A stretch of 64,000 bases of DNA from Gaetbulibacter_B jejuensis (lineage in GTDB: Bacteria > Bacteroidota > Bacteroidia > Flavobacteriales > Flavobacteriaceae), in assembly GCF_039524015.1 (NCBI RefSeq), contig NZ_BAAAGF010000002.1, positions 310,001 through 374,000 on the forward strand, written 5' to 3'. Positions 51,498 to 60,910 of the stretch are shown piece by piece. Below the pieces are notes generated by a model that had not been told where the DNA came from, did not search any database, and worked only from the letters and a program-made list of their open reading frames with translations. Positions within the stretch are counted from its first letter, which is position 1; the number at the start of each line of letters is the position of its first letter. Position numbers and translations under genes: made by a program.

Positions 51498-52421
51498 ATG
51501 AATAAATTCTTATTGTTTTTCTTAATAATTGTAACCTTTTTTAGTTGCAAAAACAGTACTATTTCATATTTTGATCAAGATCCTCCTTCAACAGTTCCTG
51601 AGTTATTTGCACCATCAATTGTTAATACTGACAATGTCGAGTTGAATGTGGTTTTTAACAATGATAATACAGAAATGTTCTTCTCAAGAATTGTAGACAG
51701 TAGCTTTGTTATTCATCATTCTGAACTTATTAATGGAGAGTGGTCTGATATTAAACCCATTAAAATGTATGGAGATAATGTTTTAGTTTCAGTTGCTTGT
51801 GACCCTACAATTACTAATGACGGAAAGACAATGTATTTTCTGGGTGTTGACCCAAAGCTTTATAACAATAGCGTTACCAAAGAAGAACTTTACACGATAC
51901 CACCAGATATTTATAAAAGTGAAAAAGTAAATGGTAAATGGCAATTAGCTTCTAAAGTAGATTTTTCAGTTTCAACGGAATATTTTGAAACTTATCCTGT
52001 TGTTACGGCGGATGGGAGTTTATATTTTCGTTCAAACAGACCAAATAATAAAAGAGGAATGCAAACGTACCGTGCGCAATATTTAGGAAATGGAAAATTT
52101 GAAACACCTATTGTCATAAATATTAAGAGCGAGAACAAAGAACTAATAACATATGTTTCACCAGATGAGCGATATGCCATTACTAACGGAAAGGGTAAAT
52201 TTCAAATAACCTTTTATGAAAATAGTAAATGGACAAAACCCAAAGAGGTACCATTAAAATACGAGAGTAATTGGAGATACTATAGTCCATATATGTCTTC
52301 TGACGGAAAATACTTTATCTATTCAAGAAGATATAACAACCCTGAAAAAAAAGGATGGGCAGGTGTTGAAAAAGGAGAGGTGTATTGGGTAAATGCTAAA
52401 ATACTTTTTGATTCAAAATAG
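51498..52421 (+). CDS. TolB/PD40-like beta-propeller lipoprotein
   Basis: The ATG giving MNKFLLFFLIIVTFFSC is chosen because it yields a clean lipoprotein signal (Cys17). An upstream in-frame ATG would place 27 polar residues before it. The 307-residue protein has PD40-type strands: VFNNDNTEMFFSR, TITNDGKTMYFLG, VVTADGSLYFRSNR, VSPDERYAITNGKG and YMSSDGKYFIYSRR. These form a propeller resembling that of TolB. The role is unknown. Confidence 0.75.
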   Translation: MNKFLLFFLIIVTFFSCKNSTISYFDQDPPSTVPELFAPSIVNTDNVELNVVFNNDNTEMFFSRIVDSSFVIHHSELINGEWSDIKPIKMYGDNVLVSVACDPTITNDGKTMYFLGVDPKLYNNSVTKEELYTIPPDIYKSEKVNGKWQLASKVDFSVSTEYFETYPVVTADGSLYFRSNRPNNKRGMQTYRAQYLGNGKFETPIVINIKSENKELITYVSPDERYAITNGKGKFQITFYENSKWTKPKEVPLKYESNWRYYSPYMSSDGKYFIYSRRYNNPEKKGWAGVEKGEVYWVNAKILFDSK

Positions 52422-52565
52422 ATTAAATATTTACTAACGTGTTTAATGAGAAATAGCAGCTTAGAAATAAAACAAAAGTATAATCATAAAAAAATGTAAG
52501 TGCAGATTCTGTAGGTTAGTCATTAAAAATCCGACAGTGTACTTACTTTGTTACAATGCTAAACA

Positions 52566-52600
52566 AAAAAGGGCTTAACCATTATGATTAAACCCTTAAT
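52566..52600. terminator. Bidirectional intrinsic terminator
   Basis: AAGGGCTTAA (52569-52578) pairs with TTAAACCCTT (52588-52597) with one mismatch. A-rich sequence lies on the left and, in the minus direction, a T-run follows. It sits between the convergent propeller lipoprotein gene and the nitroreductase gene. Confidence 0.7.
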
Positions 52601-52617
52601 ACAAAAATCTAATTAAA

Positions 52618-53247
52618 CTAAACAATTTCAAAAAGTTCATTAATAGGCTTTCTTACTTTAGGTAATTCTGCAGTATCATCCTCGTGATGTCTGTATCCAA
52701 TAGGTGAAATAACGGCAGCATTTAAGCCTTGTTCATTCAAACCAAGTATTTCGTTGTACGCTTCAGGTTCAAAGCCTTCCATAGGGCAAGAATCAATCTT
52801 TAATTCTGCACAAGCACTTAAAAGGTTCCCAAGTGCTAAATACGTTTGTGATTTTAACCAATTAGTTTTTTCTGTATCTGATTTCTCGTTGAGTTTAGAC
52901 TTTATGAAATCACCATAACCGTTTAGGCGTTCTAAATCTAGATTTCGAGTAACTGCTGTTTGTTCTATGAAATTATCAATAGCTTGTGATGTAGCATCTG
53001 TGTAGTTACAAAATACTATCAGATGCGAAGCATCTGTAATCTGACTTTGATTCCAGGAAACTGGCTTTAATTTTTCTCTAATTTCAGGGTTTTCAATAAT
53101 CAAAACTTTATACAGTTGTAAACCGTAAGAAGACACAGAAAGTTGAATTGCTTGTATGATTTTTTCAAGATCATTTGAAGATACTTTTTTAGTAGGATCA
53201 AATTTTTTGGTGGCGTAACGCCATTGTAAATGTTCTAATAAATTCAT
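52618..53247 (-). CDS. NAD(P)H-dependent nitroreductase-family oxidoreductase
   Basis: A 209-residue flavoprotein of the NfsB/NfnB group: N-terminal RYATKKFDPTKKVS (FMN phosphate contacts), SVSSYGLQLYKVLII, FCNYTD, the WLKSQTYLALGNLLSACAEL helix and CPMEGFEPEAYNEILGL. It ends RKPINELFEIV. Members reduce nitro compounds, quinones or flavins with NAD(P)H. It is followed within two bases by the acetyltransferase gene upstream on the same strand. Confidence 0.92.
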   Translation of the reverse strand: MNLLEHLQWRYATKKFDPTKKVSSNDLEKIIQAIQLSVSSYGLQLYKVLIIENPEIREKLKPVSWNQSQITDASHLIVFCNYTDATSQAIDNFIEQTAVTRNLDLERLNGYGDFIKSKLNEKSDTEKTNWLKSQTYLALGNLLSACAELKIDSCPMEGFEPEAYNEILGLNEQGLNAAVISPIGYRHHEDDTAELPKVRKPINELFEIV

Positions 53248-53248
53248 T

Positions 53249-53986
53249 TTATATTGTTTTTAGTTTATAATTACGCATTAAAAAGTCCGTTGTAAATCCC
53301 ATCTTTTCGTACATGTATTTCGCCATTTGAGAGGCTTGTAAAGTGGCAAGTTCTAAGCCATTTGCTTTAGCTTCATTAAGAATGTTGTACATAATTTGTG
53401 TGGCTAAGCCTTTGCCTCGCATTGATGGTATTATGCCTAAACTGTGTATGCCTAATGTTGTTAGTGTTTTGTGGCAGATTACAGTTCCGGCAATCTCATT
53501 ATTAAAGTATATGTTGTAGTAATTAATTTTTTGAAATGTCTTGTTTATGGTTTCTTCGGAGATTTTATAACCAAAGCTCATTTCAAAAGCCTTACTCCAT
53601 ATCTCAGCCTTATTTGAATCGGTAACTAATTCAAATTTCAAATACGTTTTTGTTTTAAATGAGGGAAGTTCTTTTAAGTCTAAAGACATTCCATGTTGAG
53701 AAGAAACTTGATCAAATCCGTAATAATCAAAAATTAGATTCACCTTATCAGAATCCTTATCGAAATATGAAAAGGTAAGATTATCCATTCTTGATTTTAG
53801 TATTAAGCTAATATCGTTTAGTATACTAATATTATGAGTTTCTTTTAGCCAGATCTTATTGGGCCATTGAGAGTCTTTAATAAAGCAATAGCCTATAAAT
53901 TCATCTTCATTATAGGTGTTAAATGGCTGTGTAGCATTTTTCCATAAATCAATGAGGTTGCTAATGTTACGTTGTCTTGTTGTCAT
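53249..53986 (-). CDS. GNAT-family N-acetyltransferase
   Basis: A 245-residue protein. The acetyl-CoA site is GIIPSMRGKGLATQIMY (RGxGxA), preceded by NYYNIYFNNEIAGTVIC and followed by QASQMAKYMYEKMGF. The N-terminal 130 residues form an extra domain, as in two-lobed GNAT proteins. The substrate is unknown. It lies one base upstream of the nitroreductase gene, so the two are co-transcribed. Confidence 0.88.
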   Translation of the reverse strand: MTTRQRNISNLIDLWKNATQPFNTYNEDEFIGYCFIKDSQWPNKIWLKETHNISILNDISLILKSRMDNLTFSYFDKDSDKVNLIFDYYGFDQVSSQHGMSLDLKELPSFKTKTYLKFELVTDSNKAEIWSKAFEMSFGYKISEETINKTFQKINYYNIYFNNEIAGTVICHKTLTTLGIHSLGIIPSMRGKGLATQIMYNILNEAKANGLELATLQASQMAKYMYEKMGFTTDFLMRNYKLKTI

Positions 53987-53991
53987 ATTAA

Positions 53992-54441
53992 TTATTTAGT
54001 GTTAAGTAGTACAATGCCAATGAGCATAGCAAATGCACCAATAATTCGTTTTTTAGTTAAGGGTTCAACAGGTAGATTTAACCAGCCATATTTTCCTGCG
54101 ATTAATGAAAAAATAAGTTGACCACAAAGTCCAAGTGCAATCATTTTTGAAATACCTATTTTAGGTATGGTATAGAAGTAAATGTATATGCCGATAACAC
54201 TAAACAACCCTCCGATAAACCATAGATACCATGGTACCTGTGTTGAGGTTAAAGTTTGAATAAGTCCCTTTTCAGTAAAAAAGAGAAATGCAAGTCCAAA
54301 AACGACGCTGCTTATTGATGAAGCAACGACAGCTATGATAGGTTGTTTAAGTAATCCACCCAATTGTGAATTAAACCCAGCTTGTATGGCTAAAAATACA
54401 CCACCTGAAAGTGCTAGGATAAATAAAAGATAGAGTCTCAT
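53992..54441 (-). CDS. DMT-type membrane transporter of the YdcZ/DUF606 group
   Basis: With the start at MRLYLLFILALSGG, the protein has 149 residues and five predicted membrane spans. Features are AIQAGFNSQLGG near the N-terminus, a PWYLWFIGGLFSVIGIYIYF segment and MLIGIVLLN at the end, the half-size drug/metabolite-type arrangement of YdcZ proteins. An ATG seven codons upstream overlaps the DoxX stop and could be used instead. The substrate is unknown. Confidence 0.78.
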   Translation of the reverse strand: MRLYLLFILALSGGVFLAIQAGFNSQLGGLLKQPIIAVVASSISSVVFGLAFLFFTEKGLIQTLTSTQVPWYLWFIGGLFSVIGIYIYFYTIPKIGISKMIALGLCGQLIFSLIAGKYGWLNLPVEPLTKKRIIGAFAMLIGIVLLNTK

Positions 54442-54452
54442 GGTTCTGTGTT

Positions 54453-54854
54453 TTAATCCCATTTGTTTGTATAAGAAAGCGCAATTTTACCAGCACCTGT
54501 ATAGAACATAGCGAGTCCAAAAACAAAGTAGATAACAATTGGACCTACATACCAGCCACCAAATTCGTTAAGGGTAAAAAAGTTTGGTAATTGTACCATT
54601 AAGATGGCTACTAAACAGTTAATGGCAAAAATCAATCCAGCTAGTTTTGTCCTATAACCAATGATTATTAACAATGGTGCCAATATTTCACCAATGTAAA
54701 CACCATAACTAAAGAAAGAAGGCAAACCATAGTCAGATAATAAGCCTGAAATAAATGACACACCATTTATGAGTTTAGTGATGCCATATACTAGCATAGT
54801 TGATGCAATTGATGTTCTTAATAGTAATAATCCGATGTCTAATTTTGATTTCAT
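54453..54854 (-). CDS. DoxX-family membrane protein
   Basis: A 133-residue protein with four membrane spans. LLLRTSIASTMLVYGITKLI at the N-terminus, LPSFFSYGVYIGEILAPLLIIIG in the middle and FALAMFYTGAGKIAL-type residues near the end are typical of DoxX. Family members occur in redox and stress settings. It forms part of a DoxX - envelope protein - Crp module that recurs at 61.5-63.2 kb. Confidence 0.85.
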   Translation of the reverse strand: MKSKLDIGLLLLRTSIASTMLVYGITKLINGVSFISGLLSDYGLPSFFSYGVYIGEILAPLLIIIGYRTKLAGLIFAINCLVAILMVQLPNFFTLNEFGGWYVGPIVIYFVFGLAMFYTGAGKIALSYTNKWD

Positions 54855-54866
54855 AATATGTCTTGT

Positions 54867-55487
54867 TTAAAAATTATATTTAAATGCTACTCCGAAGTTT
54901 TCTAAAGTTTTTTCGGCCTTTTTAAATTGATCTAGATTTATAGCTAGACTAACATGTAGGGCTTCTTTCTTGATTCCTATTCTTAGTTGTTGGATACCTC
55001 TATCTAAATATTTTAAATTAGTATTCATTACAGTGAAAAGTCTAGTGAAAAACTTATAAGCGGTATTGATTCGTTTACTATAGTTTAAGATTAAAGATTG
55101 TTCTAGCGTAAAACCATTTTGGTAAGTAGTACCAATATTGTAATTCAGTGAGAAATTTTTTGTGTTTAAAGCATACTGAAGGGTTATCGTATTGAAGCCG
55201 CCAGGATTTTTAACTCCAAAGGCTACATTAGCTTTAAATGATTTATTGATGGCATAAGACAACATGTTTCTAATAAAAAACATATTGTTATTGTCATTGT
55301 TATATTCGGTGTCAAATAGTGTTATATTATTTATAGACCATTTCTTAGATAAATCATATCCAATGTAATGTTGATAGCCAATAGAGCGATTACCAAATGT
55401 AAATTCAGGTGAAAATTTAGTATTCTGTGAATAGACTAAAAATGTACCTAGTAAAGTAAAGAGAGTAAAGACAATAAATCGTTTCAT
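54867..55487 (-). CDS. Exported beta-barrel-like protein, module copy 1
   Basis: A 206-residue protein with a signal peptide (cleavage near VYSQ, residue 21). Alternating strands follow: FTFGNRSIGYQHYIGYDLSK, KWSINNITLFD, FKANVAFGVKN, ITLQYALNTKNFSLNYNIG, and IQQLRIGIKKEALHVSLAIN near the end. It probably forms a small outer-membrane beta-barrel. The QQLRIGI element and strand order match the protein at 61.9-62.5 kb, so the two are paralogues. The function is unknown. Confidence 0.7.
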   Translation of the reverse strand: MKRFIVFTLFTLLGTFLVYSQNTKFSPEFTFGNRSIGYQHYIGYDLSKKWSINNITLFDTEYNNDNNNMFFIRNMLSYAINKSFKANVAFGVKNPGGFNTITLQYALNTKNFSLNYNIGTTYQNGFTLEQSLILNYSKRINTAYKFFTRLFTVMNTNLKYLDRGIQQLRIGIKKEALHVSLAINLDQFKKAEKTLENFGVAFKYNF

Positions 55488-55562
55488 GACCCTTATAATT
55501 GTTTATGGGTCAAAACTATAGATTGATTTAAAGGAAAAACTTAAGGTATATTAAGAAAGAAT

Positions 55563-56150
55563 CTAAGAGTGTTTTTTTCGTAAGTAACTTAAAAATTCAG
55601 GTGTTACTCCTAAGTATGACGCTATAATATATTGAGGAACACGTTGCTCAATATCTCTGTAAGACTTGATAAAATCCTTATACCTGTCGTAAGCGTCGTC
55701 GCTCATACTGTCTATAACGCGCTCTTGAATGGCAACATACGCATTTTGAATTTTAATTCTAAAGAAATGGGAAATTGCAGGAACGTCCAGATAAAGTTGT
55801 TCCAATTTTAGTCTAGGAAGTTGAACAAGTATTGTAGGTTCTAAAGCCTGCACATACATTCTTGATTTTTTTCTACTCAGGTAACTGTATAAATCATTTA
55901 TCCACCATTCTTCTACTCCTAATTGTAAAGTATGCTCTTGGGCTTTCTCATCTAAGTAATAGCTTCTCATACATCCTTTGGCAATAAAATTCATTGAATT
56001 AGAGGTCTCACCAGGTTGAAACAAAAAATCCTTTTTGTTTAGTTCTTTAATTTCAAGAATTTGGGTGAATGCTTCTATATCATTTTCATTTAGATCGACA
56101 TCTTTTTTAATATGATTGATTAGTAGTGATATGTGATCTTTTTCAGTCAT
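55563..56150 (-). CDS. Crp/Fnr-family transcriptional regulator, paralogue 1
   Basis: A 195-residue protein. The cyclic-nucleotide-like sensing domain is at about 15-120 (FLFQPGETSNSMNFIAKGCMR), followed by a long helix and a C-terminal winged helix (RVPQYIIASYLGVTPEFLSYLRK). No Cys cluster for an Fe-S centre is visible. It overlaps the glyoxalase-like gene by eight bases. It is the regulator of the first DoxX module. Confidence 0.9.
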   Translation of the reverse strand: MTEKDHISLLINHIKKDVDLNENDIEAFTQILEIKELNKKDFLFQPGETSNSMNFIAKGCMRSYYLDEKAQEHTLQLGVEEWWINDLYSYLSRKKSRMYVQALEPTILVQLPRLKLEQLYLDVPAISHFFRIKIQNAYVAIQERVIDSMSDDAYDRYKDFIKSYRDIEQRVPQYIIASYLGVTPEFLSYLRKKHS

Positions 56151-56823
56151 TTTTTTTAATTATCAGACTTTCATTTAGAAAATTCATTTTATAAAAAAAG
56201 TTATTGTTCTCTATTAAGGCATTAAAAGGAGAGGGCTTTATGGAAATGTCAGTAGGAAACCATTTCGATCTCTTTTTATAGTTAGGTAATAAAAATAGAC
56301 CTTCTTGAGATCCATTAGTCCCAAAACTAATGGTATTGCCTTTCCAAAAAGGTGAGTTCATTTTTTCAACTAAAAGGTCATTATATTTTTGAATATTTGT
56401 AGTTGGTATTCCAATTTCATTTACACATAGTACATCGTTAATACTGAAACTGTCTTTGGTGTCATTCTTTAAGTCTTTTCTAACTATAAATTCAGCAATA
56501 TTACCATTGGCATCATAGAAATAGAATGAGTAGGCGTTCCAGCTTTGAAAATTTTGAATCTTTTTATTGGGTTCAATTTCTAAGATTTTAGTTTTTTTTT
56601 CTAACCAGTTAAAAGCTTCATTAAGCTTGTTAGAGGGTATTAAAAAACAATAATGATACTTATGTTGAATAGATGATTTAATAAAGCTTAGTTTACTCCA
56701 TCCGATTTTTATTGTAAAACTATTTGCACTCTCATTTGTTATAGGAAATCCTAAGGTGTTATTATAAAATGCTTTTTCAGCATTAAGGTCTAAACAAAAT
56801 AAAGATAATTCTCTAATTTTCAT
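56143..56823 (-). CDS. VOC/glyoxalase-fold protein
   Basis: A 226-residue protein. The N-terminal VOC unit (1-120) has LSLFCLDLNAEKAFYNNTLG, HKYHYCFLIPSNKLNEA and FYFYDANGNIAEFIVR, with a His and a Glu able to bind metal. The second half repeats the pattern less clearly (INDVLCVNEIGIPTTNIQKY and LLVEKMNSPFWKG). It could be a dioxygenase, a glyoxalase or an antibiotic-binding protein. The substrate is unknown. It overlaps the Crp gene. Confidence 0.78.
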   Translation of the reverse strand: MKIRELSLFCLDLNAEKAFYNNTLGFPITNESANSFTIKIGWSKLSFIKSSIQHKYHYCFLIPSNKLNEAFNWLEKKTKILEIEPNKKIQNFQSWNAYSFYFYDANGNIAEFIVRKDLKNDTKDSFSINDVLCVNEIGIPTTNIQKYNDLLVEKMNSPFWKGNTISFGTNGSQEGLFLLPNYKKRSKWFPTDISIKPSPFNALIENNNFFYKMNFLNESLIIKKND

Positions 56824-56980
56824 TTTATAAAAAGAAACTGATGGTTAAAAATACAAAAAAGCTAAATTTTGAAGACATTTGGTTAAAATACTATTTATTG
56901 GAGGTTTTGTTCTTAACTAAAGTCATTTTTTAACTTGTTAATAGAGTCTAGTTTTGTAGAGAATTATTAAAAAAAGTATT

Positions 56981-57700
56981 ATGAAGAGGAGTGCTAAAAT
57001 TTCAGGTTTTGCTTATGCAATGATATTTTTCACAGGTTTTTATGCGAATTTCGCGATTTTATCAGGCTTAATTGAAATAGATAATCCTTCAAAAACACTA
57101 TCCAATATCTCCAATAATCTAAACTTATTTAGAAATGGTTTATTGAGTTTTTTATTGATGTTACTGTTTGATATTGTGTTGATTGCGTCTTTGTTTAACC
57201 TTACTAAGGCAGTTAATCGTAATTGGTCTTATATAGCTTCAGGTATTAGAATGCTTCATGCGCTGTTTTTTGGAATGGCTTTACTAAAACTGAACGAGGT
57301 TTTCAATATTACAAATACCATTGGTTACTCTAATGAACAATCTAAAGCAGTGATGGATTTATTATCAACATTTGATGAAATGTGGACTGTAGGTTTGTTG
57401 TTTTTTGGAGTTCATCTTTTGATATTAGGATATCTAGCAATAAAAGCTAATCATATACCTAATTTTTTGGCGTATTTACTAATTATAGCTGCATTTGGAT
57501 ATTTTGTTGATGGAATTGCGAAGCTGAATTTTAATGCTTATTATGATTATCAAATTTATTTTGAAGCAAGTGTTGTTTTAACTGGTGTTATTGGCGAATT
57601 GTCATTCACTATTTGGTTGTTTATTGTAGGATTTTCAAAACGTAATTTAGGTTTAGTTAACAAAGAACATAAACTTACTTCTTATTTAGAAGAATCTTAG
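56981..57700 (+). CDS. DUF4386-family membrane protein
   Basis: A 239-residue protein with six membrane spans. The start ISGFAYAMIFFTGFYANFAI, the LLFDIVLIASLFNLTKAVNR segment, then ASGIRMLHALFFGMALLKL and GLLFFGVHLLILGYLAIKAN are the DUF4386 signature. No biochemical role is known for the family. It is the only plus-strand gene in the last 11 kb, and its end overlaps the convergent Crp gene by four bases. Confidence 0.85.
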   Translation: MKRSAKISGFAYAMIFFTGFYANFAILSGLIEIDNPSKTLSNISNNLNLFRNGLLSFLLMLLFDIVLIASLFNLTKAVNRNWSYIASGIRMLHALFFGMALLKLNEVFNITNTIGYSNEQSKAVMDLLSTFDEMWTVGLLFFGVHLLILGYLAIKANHIPNFLAYLLIIAAFGYFVDGIAKLNFNAYYDYQIYFEASVVLTGVIGELSFTIWLFIVGFSKRNLGLVNKEHKLTSYLEES

Positions 57701-58281
57701 AAGTTTTTATTTTTCATAACTCGTTTACGTATGCGGCTAAGAGACTCTGGTTTAACACCAATGTAACTAGCTAATAAGTAAAGAGGAACTCGGTTTAGTA
57801 AATTAGGTTTATCTTTTAGTAAGCTAAGATAACGCTGTTCAGGTGAAGCAATTAAATATTGGGCTAATGCTTCTTGGTGATCTCCTAAATCTGTTTCAAC
57901 CGAAGCTCTACATAAGGCTTCATATTGAGGGATTTTTTTAATGAGTTCATTTTCTTTTTCCTTGGTTAAGATTGCTAGTTTACAATCTTCTATACATTCT
58001 AAATAATGATTAGAAGGTTCTTGTTTATTTAAACTGTTCAAAGATGAAATAGATGTGTTTTCTTCGTAGAAATTTGTTGTAATTTCTTCCCCATTAACAA
58101 TATAATATTTACGAACCAAACCAGAAAGATTTTGATAAGATGCTTTTGCAATTTGACCTTCTCTTAGTAGAACAGTTCCTTTATCAAATTGCTTTAATGG
58201 AATACAGTTTTCTACAATCTTAGCTTCTTCATCTGTAAGGTCAATATATTGTTTTATACCTTCAACTATTTCGTTTGCCAT
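57697..58281 (-). CDS. Crp/Fnr-family transcriptional regulator, paralogue 2
   Basis: A 194-residue protein. The sensing domain contains GTVLLREGQIAKASYQNLSG, and the winged helix contains RVPLYLLASYIGVKPESLSR, close to the other two Crp paralogues in this window. No cAMP-specific residues or Fe-S cysteines are evident. It faces the DUF4386 gene tail to tail. Confidence 0.9.
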   Translation of the reverse strand: MANEIVEGIKQYIDLTDEEAKIVENCIPLKQFDKGTVLLREGQIAKASYQNLSGLVRKYYIVNGEEITTNFYEENTSISSLNSLNKQEPSNHYLECIEDCKLAILTKEKENELIKKIPQYEALCRASVETDLGDHQEALAQYLIASPEQRYLSLLKDKPNLLNRVPLYLLASYIGVKPESLSRIRKRVMKNKNF

Positions 58282-58427
58282 AATTGTAAAGTTAATCAGT
58301 TTTTTTAATCAAAGTAATTATCCTTTTGCAAAAAGTATAGCATAATAATGTAGAAGAGATGAAATCATTTAATTTAACCAAATCAATTACTAGTTATAAT
58401 TTTTAATTGCATTCAATTATACTAGTA

Positions 58428-58790
58428 TCATTTTTTTTGACTTTCTATAGATTTTGTAATTTTAGATATTACATTTCCTGTGTGTAAAGTAGATTTACTT
58501 TCAATCAACATTATTGTACACTCTTTTTGCGAAGAAACTTTATGATTTAGACCTTTAGTAACAACAAATAAATCTCCCTTTTGCATTTTAAAACTAGGTT
58601 TGTTTTCTATTTCCATCAATAATGACCCTTCAATAATGAAAAATAACTCATCTTCATTTTTATGATTGTGCCAAGGCACTTTGTTACCATTGATCTTAAC
58701 CAATTTGATGTACTCGTTATTTACCTCTGCAATGATTTTAGGTGTATATAATGATTTTATTTTTTGACATGAGTTAAAGATGTTTAGCAT
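58428..58790 (-). CDS. Cupin-domain protein
   Basis: A 120-residue single cupin. The first motif is PWHNHKNEDELFFIIEGSLL (His-x-His and Glu metal ligands), and the second is GDLFVVTKGLNHKV. It probably binds a metal ion and a small ligand; enzyme activity is not predictable. It is a single gene with no obvious operon partners. Confidence 0.88.
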   Translation of the reverse strand: MLNIFNSCQKIKSLYTPKIIAEVNNEYIKLVKINGNKVPWHNHKNEDELFFIIEGSLLMEIENKPSFKMQKGDLFVVTKGLNHKVSSQKECTIMLIESKSTLHTGNVISKITKSIESQKK

Positions 58791-58881
58791 AATATGTAGT
58801 TAATTTAAATAAAATCAAACTGATTTTATTTACTCTTTAGGAATGATTTTTTACAGTTTTGTTTGTGCTTTTATATTTGTA

Positions 58882-59637
58882 TTAATCAAGAGGTAAGAAT
58901 GTTAACGATAAAAATAAAACATTTGTACATATGTGTAAAAAGAGAGGGTACTGAAAACCGAAGACTATCCTTGTGTAACCAGCAATAAATGCGCTAAATA
59001 ATTGCGGTAATGTAAGTATGGGCAACCATAAAAGGTTGATGAGGTTTAGTTCAAAATTAAAAATATGTAGCCAAGCGAAACTGATACATGATACGTAATA
59101 AATCCACTTAAATTGCTTTTTCCAAAACTGTTGTAAAGCTTGTCTTGTAGGTCTTCTACTGGATAATACGTACACTATTAATAATATGAAAGCTCCTGCT
59201 AAGAATCTATACCAAAATGTGTCGTCTATCATAGATAATCGGCTTTTAAAAACTGCTTTGGTAAGTATATAATATGTAAATGTCCCAGATGTTAACGCAA
59301 AATAAATCGGCTTGAACTTTAAAGACAGCCTGAAGGTTATTTCTTCAAATAATGGTAAAATAATCCCACCAACTACTAATAAGAGTAGAGGGGGAAATCT
59401 TTTAGTCATACTTGTTGAGGTTAAATTTTCAGGTTCATAAATAAACTGTAACAATGAGGCTACAGTTATTGAGAAAATAACTTTTATAAAGAAAAGTCCT
59501 ATGGTGTCGTAGACTTTATTTTTAACGGTTTTATTTTCTGTGAGATTATCTTCAGGGTATTTAATAAAACGGAGTAAATCCTTTATTAATGATATATAAT
59601 ATTTTGGTTTTATTAATGGGTAAGGTGTTGTCATCAT
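58882..59637 (-). CDS. CPBP-family intramembrane metalloprotease
   Basis: A 251-residue protein with about seven membrane spans. The CPBP (CAAX protease and bacteriocin-processing) motifs are FEEITFR with Glu98, Glu99 and Arg103, FAWLHIFNF near residue 190, and HICTN near residue 238. Members cleave membrane peptides or act in peptide immunity. There is no sign that it serves the RiPP cluster 37 kb away. An ATG one codon downstream is an equal start. Confidence 0.82.
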   Translation of the reverse strand: MMTTPYPLIKPKYYISLIKDLLRFIKYPEDNLTENKTVKNKVYDTIGLFFIKVIFSITVASLLQFIYEPENLTSTSMTKRFPPLLLLVVGGIILPLFEEITFRLSLKFKPIYFALTSGTFTYYILTKAVFKSRLSMIDDTFWYRFLAGAFILLIVYVLSSRRPTRQALQQFWKKQFKWIYYVSCISFAWLHIFNFELNLINLLWLPILTLPQLFSAFIAGYTRIVFGFQYPLFLHICTNVLFLSLTFLPLD

Positions 59638-59695
59638 GCTCTGTTTAAGTATGAGATGTTTTTTATTTTTAGGGTATAGGATATTTGTTGCGTAA

Positions 59696-60817
59696 TTATT
59701 CTTGTAATTCTTCTAACAACTTGGTAGCCTTATTTTTTAGTAGTCCTTTTAAAATTAATTCATTTAGTAGTTCTTTGGCTTTTTCTTTGTTTCCAATTGA
59801 AACATAAGTTTTAGCTAAAAACAAGTGTAAATTTTCATTAAAAAAGTGTGGAGAGGCTAATTCAAACAATTCAATTCCCTTGTTTAATTCTTCATTGTTT
59901 TCTTCTGAAGCCAGTATTTTATAATATCCATAGGCTGCGATTAAAGATATATCGTATTTTGCTTTGTTCTTTTCCAATTCTTCTTCAGCCCATTTAATAG
60001 TCTTTTCATCATTTAGTAGTTCTTGAATTAAGTAAACACTCTTTTCATCATCATACCATTTCCTATACACAGGATTATTTCCTAGAGATTTTACTACAGC
60101 TTCTGCGCATTTTGTTGTAGAGAAAGGATTTTGACCTGTCACAAATTTGCCTGAAACTACCACTTTAGATAACATGAAATCGGTTTGTTCAAAACTAGCA
60201 CCTCTTTCTTTTAGTTTGTTTTCTAAGCTAAAAGGAAATTCCTTTACCCATTTTTTACCAAAGAGTTCTTCTTCAACATTACAAAAACTGGTTAATTCTA
60301 TACCATTAATGATATATTCATCGTTGTCCTTGACATTAACAAAGGCTGCAGGACCATGACATACAGAGGAAATCACAGTGTTTTCTCTTTTATATAAATT
60401 TAGAATAATATCTTGAAGCGAAGGGTCGTAAGGTAGATCAAACATGGCACCTTTACCACCTACAATATAAATAGCATTATAATCTTCAGCATTGACATCT
60501 GCTGTAGCTAAGGTGTTCTCTAATAATTTTAAAGCGTTTTTATCTTCTAGGAATGTTTTATTGTAAAGCTTTTCTTTATTGAACTGGTCAGCATCAACTT
60601 TTCCTCCTTTTGGGCTTGCTACATCTATTAATAAATTATTATTCTTGAAAATTAAATAGGCTTGCGAGAACTCATCAAACTCGAATCCTGGTCTTATTAC
60701 ACCTTTATCTTTTCCGTAGCTACTAACGACCATTAATACTTTTTTTTGACCTTCATGTCTTTGAGAAAATAATAGTATAGGTAATAAGAGCGTAATACTT
60801 AAAATAATGTTTTTCAT
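59696..60817 (-). CDS. Exported DJ-1/PfpI-family protein with TPR-like tail
   Basis: The ATG giving MKNIILSITLLLPILLFSQ is chosen because it yields a signal peptide; an in-frame ATG 29 codons upstream would mask it. The 373-residue protein has a DJ-1/PfpI domain: RPGFEFDEFS (Glu), YIVGGKGAMFDLP and nucleophile elbow VCHGPAAF (Cys153-His154). This is the type 1 glutamine amidotransferase-like form of Hsp31 and glyoxalase III proteins. A helical TPR-like extension of about 110 residues follows (FLAKTYVSIGNKEKAKELLN). Location outside the cytoplasm is unusual for the family. Confidence 0.8.
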   Translation of the reverse strand: MKNIILSITLLLPILLFSQRHEGQKKVLMVVSSYGKDKGVIRPGFEFDEFSQAYLIFKNNNLLIDVASPKGGKVDADQFNKEKLYNKTFLEDKNALKLLENTLATADVNAEDYNAIYIVGGKGAMFDLPYDPSLQDIILNLYKRENTVISSVCHGPAAFVNVKDNDEYIINGIELTSFCNVEEELFGKKWVKEFPFSLENKLKERGASFEQTDFMLSKVVVSGKFVTGQNPFSTTKCAEAVVKSLGNNPVYRKWYDDEKSVYLIQELLNDEKTIKWAEEELEKNKAKYDISLIAAYGYYKILASEENNEELNKGIELFELASPHFFNENLHLFLAKTYVSIGNKEKAKELLNELILKGLLKNKATKLLEELQE

Positions 60818-60910
60818 TTTTTGATTGTTATTGATTAAAGCAAGACGACGAATGATATCCCATTTCATTACTTCTTTTTTGTGAAATTCTGATGATAGTA
60901 TCATATTTTA

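Noticed and set aside
58882..59637. CPBP protease as immunity or processing protein of the RiPP cluster
   Set aside because: It lies 37 kb from the cluster among redox genes; the exporter already has its own C39 peptidase.
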